A DNA stretch of 6,767 bases from CAYNLX01 sp964441535 (GTDB lineage: Bacteria; Bacillota_I; Bacilli_A; RF39; UBA660). The notes below the pieces were generated by a model that was given only the letters and a program-made list of their open reading frames with translations, did not search any database and was not told the DNA's origin. Position 1 is the first letter of the stretch. Every line of letters starts with the position of its first letter. The stretch spans positions 1 to 6,767 of the forward strand of contig CAYTXQ010000041.1 in the NCBI GenBank assembly GCA_964441535.1. The letters are read 5' to 3'. The position numbers and the translations under genes are program-made. Shown here piece after piece: positions 1 through 6,483 of the stretch.

Positions 1-313
1 TTATTGATTCTTCTTTAAAATAATCACCTAAACTCCAGTTACCTAACATTTCAAAGAATGTTAAATGACTTGAATCTCCTACTTCATCTATATCGTTTGT
101 TCTTATACATTTCTGTATACCTACTAGTCTTTTTCCACTGGGATGAGTTTCTCCCTTTAAATAAGTTACTAAAGGATGCATACCAGCAGTAGTAAATAGC
201 ACAGTCGGATCATTTTCAGGTATTAAAGAAGCGTTAGATATTAACTTATGATCATGTTTGATAAAATAATCAAGATATAAATTCCTAAGTTCATCACTAT
301 TTAATTTTTTCAT
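1..313 (-). CDS. alaS: Alanyl-tRNA synthetase, N-terminal fragment (runs off the left edge)
   Basis: This is the first 104 codons of a class II aminoacyl-tRNA synthetase that charges tRNA-Ala in the cytoplasm. I translated it directly; it begins [17 protein letters not shown]. Hallmarks are the [11 protein letters not shown] segment (residues ~35-45, motif 1 region), the [11 protein letters not shown] segment (~70-80) and [16 protein letters not shown] (~85-100), the AlaRS signature around motif 2. The start is supported by a Shine-Dalgarno AAGGAG at 319-324, five bases upstream. The gene lies 23 bases downstream of the AI-2E family gene with no terminator between, so the two are probably co-transcribed, as yrrI-alaS are adjacent in Bacillus. 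The motif variants ([33 protein letters not shown]) differ from the Bacillus form (INSG..., [13 protein letters not shown]) and recall, from memory, those of candidate-phyla bacteria. The editing and C-Ala domains lie outside the window. Confidence 0.96.
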   Translation of the reverse strand, partial: MKKLNSDELRNLYLDYFIKHDHKLISNASLIPENDPTVLFTTAGMHPLVTYLKGETHPSGKRLVGIQKCIRTNDIDEVGDSSHLTFFEMLGNWSLGDYFKEESI

Positions 314-336
314 ATTAACTCCTTTATAAATAACAT

Positions 337-1500
337 TTATTCTTGTTCTAAAGTTTTTTCTCTTGCTTTTCTATGTTCTTCATAACCAGACATAAAATGT
401 TTATAAAGAATTTTCAATAATGCTATAGTAGGAGTAGCTAATACCATGCCTAATATTCCAAAGAAATATCCAAATAAAATTAATCCTATAATTATTGAAA
501 CTGGATGTAATTTCATTGTTTTACTCATTATTATAGGTTGTAATACATTACTTTCAATTAGTTGAACTACCAATATAATTATTAAAGTTAAAGTTCCAGT
601 CATAGTACTTTCTGAAAAACCTACTAAAACTGCTGGAATACCTCCAATATAAGGCCCAATATAAGGAATAATATTAGTGATTGCACAGAATAATCCAAAT
701 AATAATGGTGCTTTCAAACCTGCTAAAAAAAATCCCAAAGAACATATTATAAATATGCCAGTAGCTATTATTAATACTCCTTTAACATATCTATATAATT
801 GGATACTTATTTCATTAATTAAATTTTTAAATTCATCTCTTCTTGAACCTGGAACTAAAGATAAGAAATGCTTAGTTGTTTCATCAAAATTAAGTAACAT
901 ATAAAATCCAATAATTAAACTAATTAAGAATGTTGAAGCCCCTGAAAAGAAAGTTGACACTACACTAAAAAATGTATTTGGTAAATTAATAGTAACATTT
1001 TTAGCTAAACTTTCTACTGTATCAAATAAATTATTTTTAACTTCTGTTAAATCAAGTCTTTCAATTTTATCAAAATTATCAAAGAAACTATTAGCAATTT
1101 TTTTAGTTTCATCTATTATATTTGGAATTACTTTAATTAAATCATTAAATTGATCTACTATTGTTGGTATTAACGCCCAGAAAAATACAACAAGGATTAG
1201 AATTAATATTGAATACACTAGTATAGACCCTAATATTCTATTTACTCCCAGTTTATTTAAATTAGTAACTATAGGATTAAATAACCAAGCTATTACAAAA
1301 CCTATAAAAAGTGGTGAACAGACTAATAGTATTGTTTTTAAAAATAACATTACTTTCCATTCTTTAAATATTAAAGTTCCTACAAATATTACTGCAACCA
1401 TTAATAAGACATATGCTAACTTCAATATTCTATTTAATAATGAAATAGAAACATTTACTCCTTCTACATCAATTTTATCTTTTTTAAAAAGTATTCTCAT
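337..1500 (-). CDS. AI-2E family transporter-like membrane protein (YrrI-like)
   Basis: A polytopic inner-membrane protein of the AI-2E transporter/PerM family (PF01594), 387 aa from the preferred start. The family was named for autoinducer-2 export, but members include Na+/H+ antiporters and proteins of unknown substrate, so the cargo here is unknown. Hydrophobic segments lie near residues 25-45, 50-75, 90-112, 185-206, 240-262, 265-295, 300-318 and 332-362, with a soluble amphipathic stretch (~115-180) in between, as usual for the family. Diagnostic motifs are [20 protein letters not shown] (276-295), ESNVLQP (316-322) and LATPTIALL near the end; the tail is charged. I chose the ATG at 1498-1500 because AGAGGTG (1506-1512) precedes it; the longer frame up to 1548 would start inside the upstream terminator. 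An extended -10 promoter lies just upstream. alaS follows after 23 bases. The position beside recD2 and alaS matches B. subtilis yrrI. Confidence 0.93.
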   Translation of the reverse strand: MRILFKKDKIDVEGVNVSISLLNRILKLAYVLLMVAVIFVGTLIFKEWKVMLFLKTILLVCSPLFIGFVIAWLFNPIVTNLNKLGVNRILGSILVYSILILILVVFFWALIPTIVDQFNDLIKVIPNIIDETKKIANSFFDNFDKIERLDLTEVKNNLFDTVESLAKNVTINLPNTFFSVVSTFFSGASTFLISLIIGFYMLLNFDETTKHFLSLVPGSRRDEFKNLINEISIQLYRYVKGVLIIATGIFIICSLGFFLAGLKAPLLFGLFCAITNIIPYIGPYIGGIPAVLVGFSESTMTGTLTLIIILVVQLIESNVLQPIIMSKTMKLHPVSIIIGLILFGYFFGILGMVLATPTIALLKILYKHFMSGYEEHRKAREKTLEQE

Positions 1501-1505
1501 ATACA

Positions 1506-1512
1506 CACCTCT
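1506..1512 (-). promoter_or_regulatory. Ribosome binding site deciding the start of the AI-2E family gene
   Basis: AGAGGTG on the minus strand, five bases before the ATG at 1500. It fixes the start at 1500 and rejects the 16-residue longer reading frame, which has no such site and begins in the terminator stem. Confidence 0.75.
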
Positions 1513-1519
1513 ACTTAAA

Positions 1520-1548
1520 AGTATAGCATAAATAAAAACCCAACACAA
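1520..1548 (-). promoter_or_regulatory. Extended -10 promoter of the AI-2E family gene, overlapping a terminator
   Basis: The minus strand reads TTGTGT (-35, 1543-1548), a 17-base spacer, then TATACT (-10, 1520-1525) with TG one base before it (TGC-TATACT). The -10 matches consensus at 5 of 6 and is extended; the -35 is weak (TTG only). The predicted start near 1513 gives an RNA leader of only about 13 bases that begins almost at the Shine-Dalgarno. The -35 lies in the loop and stem of the upstream gene's terminator. Prediction by inspection only. Confidence 0.6.
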
Positions 1549-1558
1549 TTGGGTTTTT
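1531..1558 (-). terminator. Rho-independent terminator after the 50-aa ORF
   Basis: A perfect 10-bp stem, arms 1549-1558 and 1534-1543, with a 5-base loop (1544-1548). On the minus strand AAAAACCCAA pairs with TTGGGTTTTT and the run of U is followed by AUU. The flanking A and T runs make it potentially bidirectional, but no plus-strand gene approaches it. The hairpin overlaps the stop codon of the small ORF (1557-1559), closing the recD2 unit. Confidence 0.85.
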
Positions 1559-1709
1559 ACATATATTCGTTATATTTCTTTTCTACTTCATTCATAGCAT
1601 TATTAGCTATTCTTTTAGCTTTATTTCTGGTTTTCTTATTAGTTAATAAATATGTAGCTCCTATAGCACCTAATGCTGCGGCCATCATAACCATTTTATT
1701 TTTTTTCAT
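1557..1709 (-). CDS. Small membrane-anchored protein, 50 aa, function unknown
   Basis: A 50-codon ORF starting MKKNKMVMMAAALGAIG and ending with TAA at 1557-1559. Residues 7-22 (VMMAAALGAIGATYLL) form a short Ala/Gly-rich hydrophobic helix; residues 24-50 are strongly basic to mixed-charge and probably helical (NKKTRNKAKRIANNAMNEVEKKYNEYM). The pattern of a short glycine-rich membrane segment followed by a charged helix resembles YtxH-like small proteins, but I cannot assign a family. Translation support is good: AGAGG about nine bases upstream of the ATG at 1709, although a second ATG at codon 6 is possible. It begins 38 bases after recD2 stops, with no terminator between, and is followed at once by a strong terminator, so it is the last gene of the recD2 transcript. 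It is too short for most ORF cut-offs and easily missed. Confidence 0.72.
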   Translation of the reverse strand: MKKNKMVMMAAALGAIGATYLLTNKKTRNKAKRIANNAMNEVEKKYNEYM

Positions 1710-1747
1710 TTTCTCTTCCCTCTAGTCTAGTATTAGTATGCTACTAT

Positions 1748-3928
1748 TTATTTAAAATATTCTATTATTTGATTAGAAAGATTAGTTTTTCTTCCTTCAC
1801 TATAATTATTAGAAACTGACTCCATAAATACTCTAGGATCCCCTATAATAGTCAAGCTCTTTTTTGCTCTAGATACTGCTGTATATATTAGTTTATTATA
1901 TAACATTTTATGGTAATGTCTGGTAATTGGTAGTATTACATGATTAAATTCACTACCTTGACTTTTATGTATAGATATTGCATAAGCATGTTTTAATTTA
2001 TTTAAATCTTCTTTTTTGTAGTCTATATAATTACCATCAAAATTTACACTTAATACATATTTCTTAGAATTATTAGAATAAATTTCATCTATAAATCCAA
2101 TATCACCATTAAATACATTATTATCCGGATCGTTTACCAACTGTAATACTTTATCATTTTTTCTATAAGAAATATTTGAATATAAAAATTCTTTTTTATT
2201 TTCATTAGATGGATTAAATATATCTTTAAGCACCATATTTATATTATCAATACCATTTTCTCCTTTATATATAGGAATTAATACTTGCATATCTTTTTCA
2301 TCTAAACCTTTATCTTTAGCTTTGCTACATATATTTGATATTAATGGCTTTATATTAATATTATCAGAAGCCAAAAAATTATAGTCATCTTTCTGTTCTT
2401 GAAAATATTCATTTAAATTATTCTCTTTAATTTCTTTAGCCAAGTATGGAATATATGAATTATTGCTTTGTCTGTAGATTTTTGTTAATTCTATGTGCTC
2501 TATTCTTTCACTGTTAATTAAATCATTTAATATTAATCCTGGTCCTACACTGGGCAGTTGAAATGAATCTCCCACTAAAATTAATTTAATATTAGAATTT
2601 AATCCCTTTAATAATGAATCAAATAAATATGTATCAATCATACTTGTTTCATCTACAATTACAAGTTTATGATTATTTTTATTATTCTCGTTTATTTGAA
2701 AACTATTAGTCTCTTTATTCCATTTTAAAAATCTATGTATAGTCATTGCTCCAAAATTTGTAGTCTCACTCATTCTTTTGCTTGCTCTTCCAGTAGGTGC
2801 AATTAAAGCAATATCACTATTTTTTTCATAAGATTCTAATTTATTTATTTCAATATATAGTCTAACTATTGCATTAATTATAGTGGTTTTACCTGTACCA
2901 GGTCCTCCTGTAATTATAGATAAATTGTTTTCTAAAGCAGTTCTTATGGCTTTTTTCTGATCGTTACTATAACTAACATTTAATAACTCTTCTATAACAC
3001 TTATTTTTTTATCAAAATCTTTTATTTTATCGTTTTTTTGATAAGCAATATATGATAGATTTTTAGAAATATTTTTTTCCATATCATAATAATCTTTTAG
3101 AAAAAATTTATTTTCTATTAATACTATTTTTTTTATTTCTATTAAATATTCAATATTATTATCTACAGAATCATATATTTCAAAAAAATTATTTAAGCCT
3201 AAAAATATTTCTTCTTTGGTTAAATAAGTGTCTCCATTTATAAAGCATGTCTGTTTCATAGTTTCAATAATGCAGGCATTAATTCTTTTTTCAGTATTAT
3301 GTTCATTAAAATTCAAATAAATTTTATCTAATTTTTTAAAGTCTATATCTTCAATCAATTCATATGTATTTGTTTTTGCAATATCTGTAATTAACTTTCC
3401 ATACTTATTAATTAATTTTAAACTTTCTTCTATAGAAAAACCTAATTCTTTAAGTTCTACTATAAGTTCATCTGAATTAGAATAATCTATAACAGAATTA
3501 TATATTGCCTTAGCCTTTTTCTCTGTAATACCTGGTACTAAAAGTAAATTTTGATATCCTTCCTTTATCTTATTTAAAGTATCTTCCCCAAAAGTATCTA
3601 CTATTTTAATAGCAGTTTTTTCTCCACAACCTTTTATTAAATCGCTTGATAAAAATTCTATAATAGCATCTTTTCCTTCAGGTATTACCTTTTCATAAGA
3701 AGATACTTGATATTGATAACCATATCTTTCATGAAAAACATATTTACCATATAAAATATAAGTATCTTCCATATTTAAATTAGAAAAATACCCTGTAAAA
3801 GTAATAGTTTTATTAACAAAATCAACTAACTCTTCCTCATTAGTTTCCTTTATTTTAAATAATCCTACATAATAACCATTATCACTTTTAAATATAGTAG
3901 ATCTGTATTTACCCTTGATGTAATTCAT
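1748..3928 (-). CDS. recD2: RecD2-type ATP-dependent DNA helicase (YrrC family)
   Basis: A superfamily 1B 5'-3' DNA helicase, 726 aa, of the RecD2 type that works without RecBC and is linked to replication-fork and mismatch-related repair. The N-terminal domain (1-110) has the family's TFTGYF, HERYGYQYQ and GKDAIIEFLSSDLIKGCG segments; a helix-hairpin-helix region follows (VPGITEKKAKAI, ~131-142). Helicase motifs are complete: Q-motif region SNDQKKAI (~321-328), Walker A GGPGTGKTT (341-349), Ia APTGRASKRM, Walker B DETSM (426-430), III GDSFQLPSVGPG (453-464), IV YRQ (485-487), V IHKSQGSE (~653-660) and VI TAVSRAKK (683-690). Length is typical. I chose the ATG at 3928 because AAGGTGA precedes it; a reading frame 10 codons longer exists but lacks a site. 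The 50-aa ORF follows after 38 bases. In B. subtilis recD2 (yrrC) also lies near yrrI and alaS. Confidence 0.96.
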   Translation of the reverse strand: MNYIKGKYRSTIFKSDNGYYVGLFKIKETNEEELVDFVNKTITFTGYFSNLNMEDTYILYGKYVFHERYGYQYQVSSYEKVIPEGKDAIIEFLSSDLIKGCGEKTAIKIVDTFGEDTLNKIKEGYQNLLLVPGITEKKAKAIYNSVIDYSNSDELIVELKELGFSIEESLKLINKYGKLITDIAKTNTYELIEDIDFKKLDKIYLNFNEHNTEKRINACIIETMKQTCFINGDTYLTKEEIFLGLNNFFEIYDSVDNNIEYLIEIKKIVLIENKFFLKDYYDMEKNISKNLSYIAYQKNDKIKDFDKKISVIEELLNVSYSNDQKKAIRTALENNLSIITGGPGTGKTTIINAIVRLYIEINKLESYEKNSDIALIAPTGRASKRMSETTNFGAMTIHRFLKWNKETNSFQINENNKNNHKLVIVDETSMIDTYLFDSLLKGLNSNIKLILVGDSFQLPSVGPGLILNDLINSERIEHIELTKIYRQSNNSYIPYLAKEIKENNLNEYFQEQKDDYNFLASDNINIKPLISNICSKAKDKGLDEKDMQVLIPIYKGENGIDNINMVLKDIFNPSNENKKEFLYSNISYRKNDKVLQLVNDPDNNVFNGDIGFIDEIYSNNSKKYVLSVNFDGNYIDYKKEDLNKLKHAYAISIHKSQGSEFNHVILPITRHYHKMLYNKLIYTAVSRAKKSLTIIGDPRVFMESVSNNYSEGRKTNLSNQIIEYFK

Positions 3929-3933
3929 TAGTA

Positions 3934-3940
3934 TCACCTT
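3934..3940 (-). promoter_or_regulatory. Ribosome binding site deciding the recD2 start
   Basis: AAGGTGA on the minus strand, five bases before the ATG at 3928. It supports a 726-residue RecD2 starting MNYIKGKYR rather than the 736-residue version whose extra residues MMLKLKKVIL are not family-like and whose ATG has no comparable site. Confidence 0.75.
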
Positions 3941-3945
3941 TTTTA

Positions 3946-3954
3946 ATTTTAACA
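3946..3954 (-). promoter_or_regulatory. Possible extended -10 promoter for recD2
   Basis: Minus-strand TGTTAAAAT: TG, one base, then TAAAAT (5 of 6 to TATAAT). No convincing -35 is found at 16-18 bases; that region is the U-tract of the preceding terminator. The implied start at about 3939 would trim the Shine-Dalgarno, so either the true start differs or recD2 depends on read-through. Weak call. Confidence 0.22.
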
Positions 3955-3963
3955 TCAAAACAT

Positions 3964-3987
3964 AAAAAAAGCGAATAAATTTTCGCT
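3964..3987 (-). terminator. Rho-independent terminator after the 257-aa membrane protein gene
   Basis: Arms 3982-3987 and 3970-3975 give a 6-bp stem (AGCGAA with TTCGCT), loop of six bases, then a minus-strand run of seven T (the first pairing in the stem). It overlaps the TAG stop of the upstream gene at 3986-3988 and separates that gene from recD2. Confidence 0.75.
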
Positions 3988-4759
3988 AATTTAATTTTCT
4001 TCCCGGTTCTTCTTCAAATATTAATTGATATTTATTCATATCTTGATTACCTAAAGATGATAACCAATCTTTTACTTCAGAGCTCATGTTATATACTTCG
4101 TCTTCATTTAATATTTTACCTTCTTGATAACCTTGATAATAATATCCTATTTTCTTAAGTAAGTTATTAAGTTTATCCATAATTTCTGTTCTATCTTTAA
4201 AATATTCTTCTACATGCTCATTAACTACGGCTTTATCATCGGCATAATTTCCAGTCAAAGTAGGTTTACTTTGATCAGTAATAGTTCCATAAAATTGGAA
4301 TGAATAAGTATTTAGAAAAGCATCTAGCAATTTTACTAAATCCGAATATTCTTGATTTAAATTAGTTGTCTCTTTTTTACAATAATTATATCCATTTAAA
4401 ATTTGATCATAATCAACATAAGGAATAGAAGTTTCTGTTGTTATTGAAGTAGTAGGTTCTGGATTAGATAAGTGTTTATGGAAATAATGTACTCCTATTG
4501 CACCTCCTGTTATTAATGATGCTATCAAAACTCCTTCTATAATTCTTTGTTTTGTTAATCTCTTTCTTCTTTTTTGGTTTATAATCTCTTTATATTTTTC
4601 TGTATTTGCTTTTATTCTAGCTATTTCAATATTTTTTTCATCTTTAGCTAAAAGGTCTAAATCTTCTTCAGTGTAATGTGTAATTGGCGACATATTTTTA
4701 GGTTGATTTTCATTAAAACCCTTTAGTGTTTCATAAAATTTTTCAGAATTTTCACTCAT
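3986..4759 (-). CDS. Unknown single-pass membrane protein, 257 aa
   Basis: I do not recognise a family. Residues 1-72 are hydrophilic and charged, ending in a basic cluster (QKRRKRLTKQR, ~62-72); residues 73-92 form one membrane helix (IIEGVLIASLITGGAIGVHY); residues 93-257 are hydrophilic, beginning with a Thr/Ser/Pro-rich linker (~98-112) and then a probably helical domain (tyrosine and asparagine rich). The positive cluster before the helix predicts N-in, C-out topology, so about 160 residues would face outside. There is no cleavable signal peptide, lipobox or sortase motif. A single Cys (~127) is seen in the outer part. The start is supported by AAAAGGAG at 4767-4774, seven bases before the ATG, and a near-consensus promoter at 4788-4816. 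It lies 49 bases after mtaB and may also be reached by read-through. Stop codon is TAG, unlike all other genes here. Confidence 0.88.
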   Translation of the reverse strand: MSENSEKFYETLKGFNENQPKNMSPITHYTEEDLDLLAKDEKNIEIARIKANTEKYKEIINQKRRKRLTKQRIIEGVLIASLITGGAIGVHYFHKHLSNPEPTTSITTETSIPYVDYDQILNGYNYCKKETTNLNQEYSDLVKLLDAFLNTYSFQFYGTITDQSKPTLTGNYADDKAVVNEHVEEYFKDRTEIMDKLNNLLKKIGYYYQGYQEGKILNEDEVYNMSSEVKDWLSSLGNQDMNKYQLIFEEEPGRKLN

Positions 4760-4787
4760 ATTTTTTCTCCTTTTATTTTATACAAAA

Positions 4788-4816
4788 ATTATATCAAATA
4801 AATGTAATTTATTCAA
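4788..4816 (-). promoter_or_regulatory. Strong sigma-A-type promoter of the 257-aa membrane protein gene
   Basis: Minus strand: TTGAAT (-35, 4811-4816, 4 of 6), 17-base spacer, TATAAT (-10, 4788-4793, perfect) with TG one base upstream (TGA-TATAAT). The predicted start is an A near 4781, giving a 22-base leader containing the Shine-Dalgarno. The -35 overlaps the stop codon region of mtaB (stop 4809-4811). It is the best promoter match in the window. Confidence 0.75.
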
Positions 4817-5930
4817 CTAATTTTCCCTCTACATATTGTTTGTTTACTTTTACTATTTTCACTTTATATATTTTATTATAATCTAATTTTTTATTTATAA
4901 GAACTTTTATATAATTTGAAGAAAATCCATTTACTTTATTATCATTTACTTCTTCAATTAGAATATTTAAAGTTTTATTTATAAATTTATTATAATATAA
5001 ACATTCTAACTCATTAGAAATTTCTATTAATTTTCTTGATCTTTCTTTTTTTATGTTATTGGGTACTTGATTATCCATTTTACTTGCTATAGTTTTATTT
5101 CTTATTGAATATGGAAAAACATGAATTTTTCCAAATAACATTTCTTTAGCAAATTTTATAGTTTCTTCAAAATCACTATCAGTTTCATTAGGAAACCCTA
5201 CTATTATATCAGTAGTTATATTAATGTCTGGTATATGTTCTCTAATTTTATCTATNNNNNNNNNNNNNNNNNNNNNNNNNNNNNNNNNNNNNNNNNNNNN
5301 NNNNNNNNNNNNNNNNNNNNNNNNNNNNNNNNNNNNNNNNNNNNNNNNNNNNNNNGTTAATACTATTTCTTTATGTCCAAAAGAAACTAATTCATTTACT
5401 TCTTCTATAACTTTAGAAAACTCTTTAAATCTTATATTTCCTCTTAAAAAAGGTATAACACAATAACTGCAATAGTTATCACATCCATCTTGAATTTTTA
5501 CAAAGGCTCTTGTTTTAGAATTAAATTTTTTAATATACATATCTTCAAAATCTAAAGATTTTAAATCATAGAATTTAATAATTTTTTTCTTATTATCAAT
5601 GTATTCTTTTACTAAATTCACTATTTTAGATTTATCTTTACTTCCAATTAATATATCAATACCTAAATCATTAAACTCTTCTTTATTATTTTCTGAAGAA
5701 CAACCACATACTACAATTATAGATTTAGGATTCTCTCTTCTTGATGATCTTATAATTTTCTTACTTTTATTATCTGCAGTATTTGTTACTGAACAAGTAT
5801 TAATTATTATAATATCTGAAATTTTTTCATCTTCAGTTATTTCATAATTATTATCTATAAATTTTTCTTTAATCATTTCACTCTCATAAAGGTTCACTTT
5901 ACAACCAAGAGTCTTTATACATACTTTCAT
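4809..5930 (-). CDS. mtaB: tRNA t6A37 methylthiotransferase MtaB, interrupted by an assembly gap
   Basis: A radical-SAM methylthiotransferase that converts t6A to ms2t6A at position 37 of ANN-decoding tRNAs, a two-[4Fe-4S]-cluster enzyme of the cytoplasm. N-terminal domain cysteines are C10 (TLGCKVN), C46 (INTCSVT) and C77 (VCGCSS); the radical-SAM motif CxxxCxxC is C150-C154-C157 (GCDNYCSYCVIP). TLGCKVN favours MtaB (YqeV) over MiaB or RimO. After the gap come TTDIIVGFPNET and HVFPYS, then a degenerate C-terminal TRAM-like domain ending YVEGKLVE. Only 339 residues are readable; the family is usually about 430-450, so the 100 N hide roughly 80-90 codons, not 33. Both flanks happen to stay in one frame. 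The start has AGGGG at 5936-5940, spaced five bases. No separate promoter is evident, so it may rely on read-through from the preceding gene. Confidence 0.95.
   Translation of the reverse strand: MKVCIKTLGCKVNLYESEMIKEKFIDNNYEITEDEKISDIIIINTCSVTNTADNKSKKIIRSSRRENPKSIIVVCGCSSENNKEEFNDLGIDILIGSKDKSKIVNLVKEYIDNKKKIIKFYDLKSLDFEDMYIKKFNSKTRAFVKIQDGCDNYCSYCVIPFLRGNIRFKEFSKVIEEVNELVSFGHKEIVLXXXXXXXXXXXXXXXXXXXXXXXXXXXXXXXXXXIDKIREHIPDINITTDIIVGFPNETDSDFEETIKFAKEMLFGKIHVFPYSIRNKTIASKMDNQVPNNIKKERSRKLIEISNELECLYYNKFINKTLNILIEEVNDNKVNGFSSNYIKVLINKKLDYNKIYKVKIVKVNKQYVEGKLVE
5256..5355. other. Assembly gap of exactly 100 N inside mtaB
   Basis: One hundred consecutive N, the usual placeholder for a scaffold join of unknown size. 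It removes the part of MtaB between KEIVL and the IDKI...IPDINITTD segment, which in the family carries the post-radical-SAM TGI..YG region, the RISS.E segment and the IPIQSGS..VL..M.R.Y motif. Confidence 0.99.
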
Positions 5931-5944
5931 ATTTTCCCCTACTT

Positions 5945-5966
5945 AAAAAAGCCTTAAAGGGCTTTT
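5945..5966 (-). terminator. Rho-independent terminator after the 168-aa membrane protein gene
   Basis: Arms 5960-5966 and 5947-5953 give a 7-bp stem (AAAAGCC with GGCTTTT), 6-base loop, and a minus-strand run of six T that includes the stem's last bases. It overlaps the TAA stop (5965-5967) of the upstream gene. mtaB starts only 15 bases beyond, so partial read-through is plausible. Confidence 0.75.
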
Positions 5967-6471
5967 ATATTAAATTTTTTTGTAATATTTTTAAAGCCTC
6001 TAAGAAAGCTTCCTCTTTTTCATAACTTATAACTTTTACTTTAGGAGTATCTTCCTTAGTTTCATCTTTAAAATTAAAAGGTTCTAATTCTATTTTTCTT
6101 ACCTTTAATCCATCATCAAAGTCTTCTTCATCATCATATCTAATCTGAAACTTATCAGCATTTTTTATTAATTCATCATAACTAATAATAGCATTTTCTT
6201 CTTGTTCTTGCTCATATTCACTTAAATTAATACTTAATGGGCCTCTATTTTCATCTATATTTTTAGCTATATCAGATAGTTCATTTATTTCGATATTTCC
6301 TTCTTCTATTGTTTTATCTTTCTCTACATATATATATTCTTGCCCTAATTTAAATATATAAAACATAGTGATAATTAATATTATTAATATTAATACTAAC
6401 AATAAAAATATAATATCAGTTATTGATATAACATCAACAAAATCTTTTAAACTAATTAATAAATTTTTCAT
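5965..6471 (-). CDS. Unknown single-pass membrane protein with acidic cytoplasmic-type tail, 168 aa
   Basis: I cannot name a family. Residues 1-15 are short and mixed, residues 16-40 are one very hydrophobic helix rich in Ile and Leu (ITDIIFLLLVLILIILIITM...), and residues 41-168 are hydrophilic and strongly acidic (for example YDDEEDFDD at ~112-120). There is no signal-peptidase or lipoprotein site, so it is probably a bitopic anchor. Two Tyr/Glu-rich segments look conserved-type: EYEQEQEENAIISYDELI (~85-102) and ISYEKEEAFLEALKILQ (~148-164), both predicted helical; they may be a degenerate repeat or short binding motifs. The start has GAGGAG at 6478-6483, spaced seven bases. A candidate promoter precedes it and a terminator follows, so it may be monocistronic, with read-through into mtaB. 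It occupies the place where prmA and rsmE sit between dnaJ and mtaB in Bacillus. Confidence 0.88.
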   Translation of the reverse strand: MKNLLISLKDFVDVISITDIIFLLLVLILIILIITMFYIFKLGQEYIYVEKDKTIEEGNIEINELSDIAKNIDENRGPLSINLSEYEQEQEENAIISYDELIKNADKFQIRYDDEEDFDDGLKVRKIELEPFNFKDETKEDTPKVKVISYEKEEAFLEALKILQKNLI

Positions 6472-6483
6472 ACTGTACTCCTC

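Noticed and set aside
677..904. Plus-strand ORF of 75 codons
   Set aside because: Lies wholly opposite the AI-2E family gene, with low-complexity translation, no Shine-Dalgarno and no family resemblance.
337..1500. Quorum-sensing system centred on the AI-2E family protein
   Set aside because: The family name does not establish AI-2 transport, and no luxS, lsr or receptor gene is near.
1501..1548. N-terminal extension of the AI-2E family protein (16 extra residues)
   Set aside because: Begins within the terminator of the previous gene and upstream of the predicted transcription start; the ATG at 1500 has the good Shine-Dalgarno.
1734..1746. Inverted repeat TAGTA-TGC-TACTA between recD2 and the small ORF
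   Set aside because: Only 5 bp, no U-tract; too weak for a terminator or a confident operator.
3929..3958. N-terminal extension of RecD2 (10 extra residues)
   Set aside because: No Shine-Dalgarno before it, residues unlike the family, and AAGGTGA sits right before the ATG at 3928.
4797..4813. AT-only inverted repeat (7 bp, 3-base loop) at the end of mtaB
   Set aside because: No G or C pairs and no U-tract; it is inside the promoter spacer of the next gene and likely reflects composition, though it could slightly favour termination.
5224..5466. Plus-strand ORF of 80 codons across the N gap
   Set aside because: Antisense shadow of mtaB; its length depends on the 100 unknown bases.
5599..5847. 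Plus-strand ORF of 82 codons
   Set aside because: Antisense shadow of the mtaB N-terminal domain, with hydrophobic low-complexity content typical of reverse frames in AT-rich genes.
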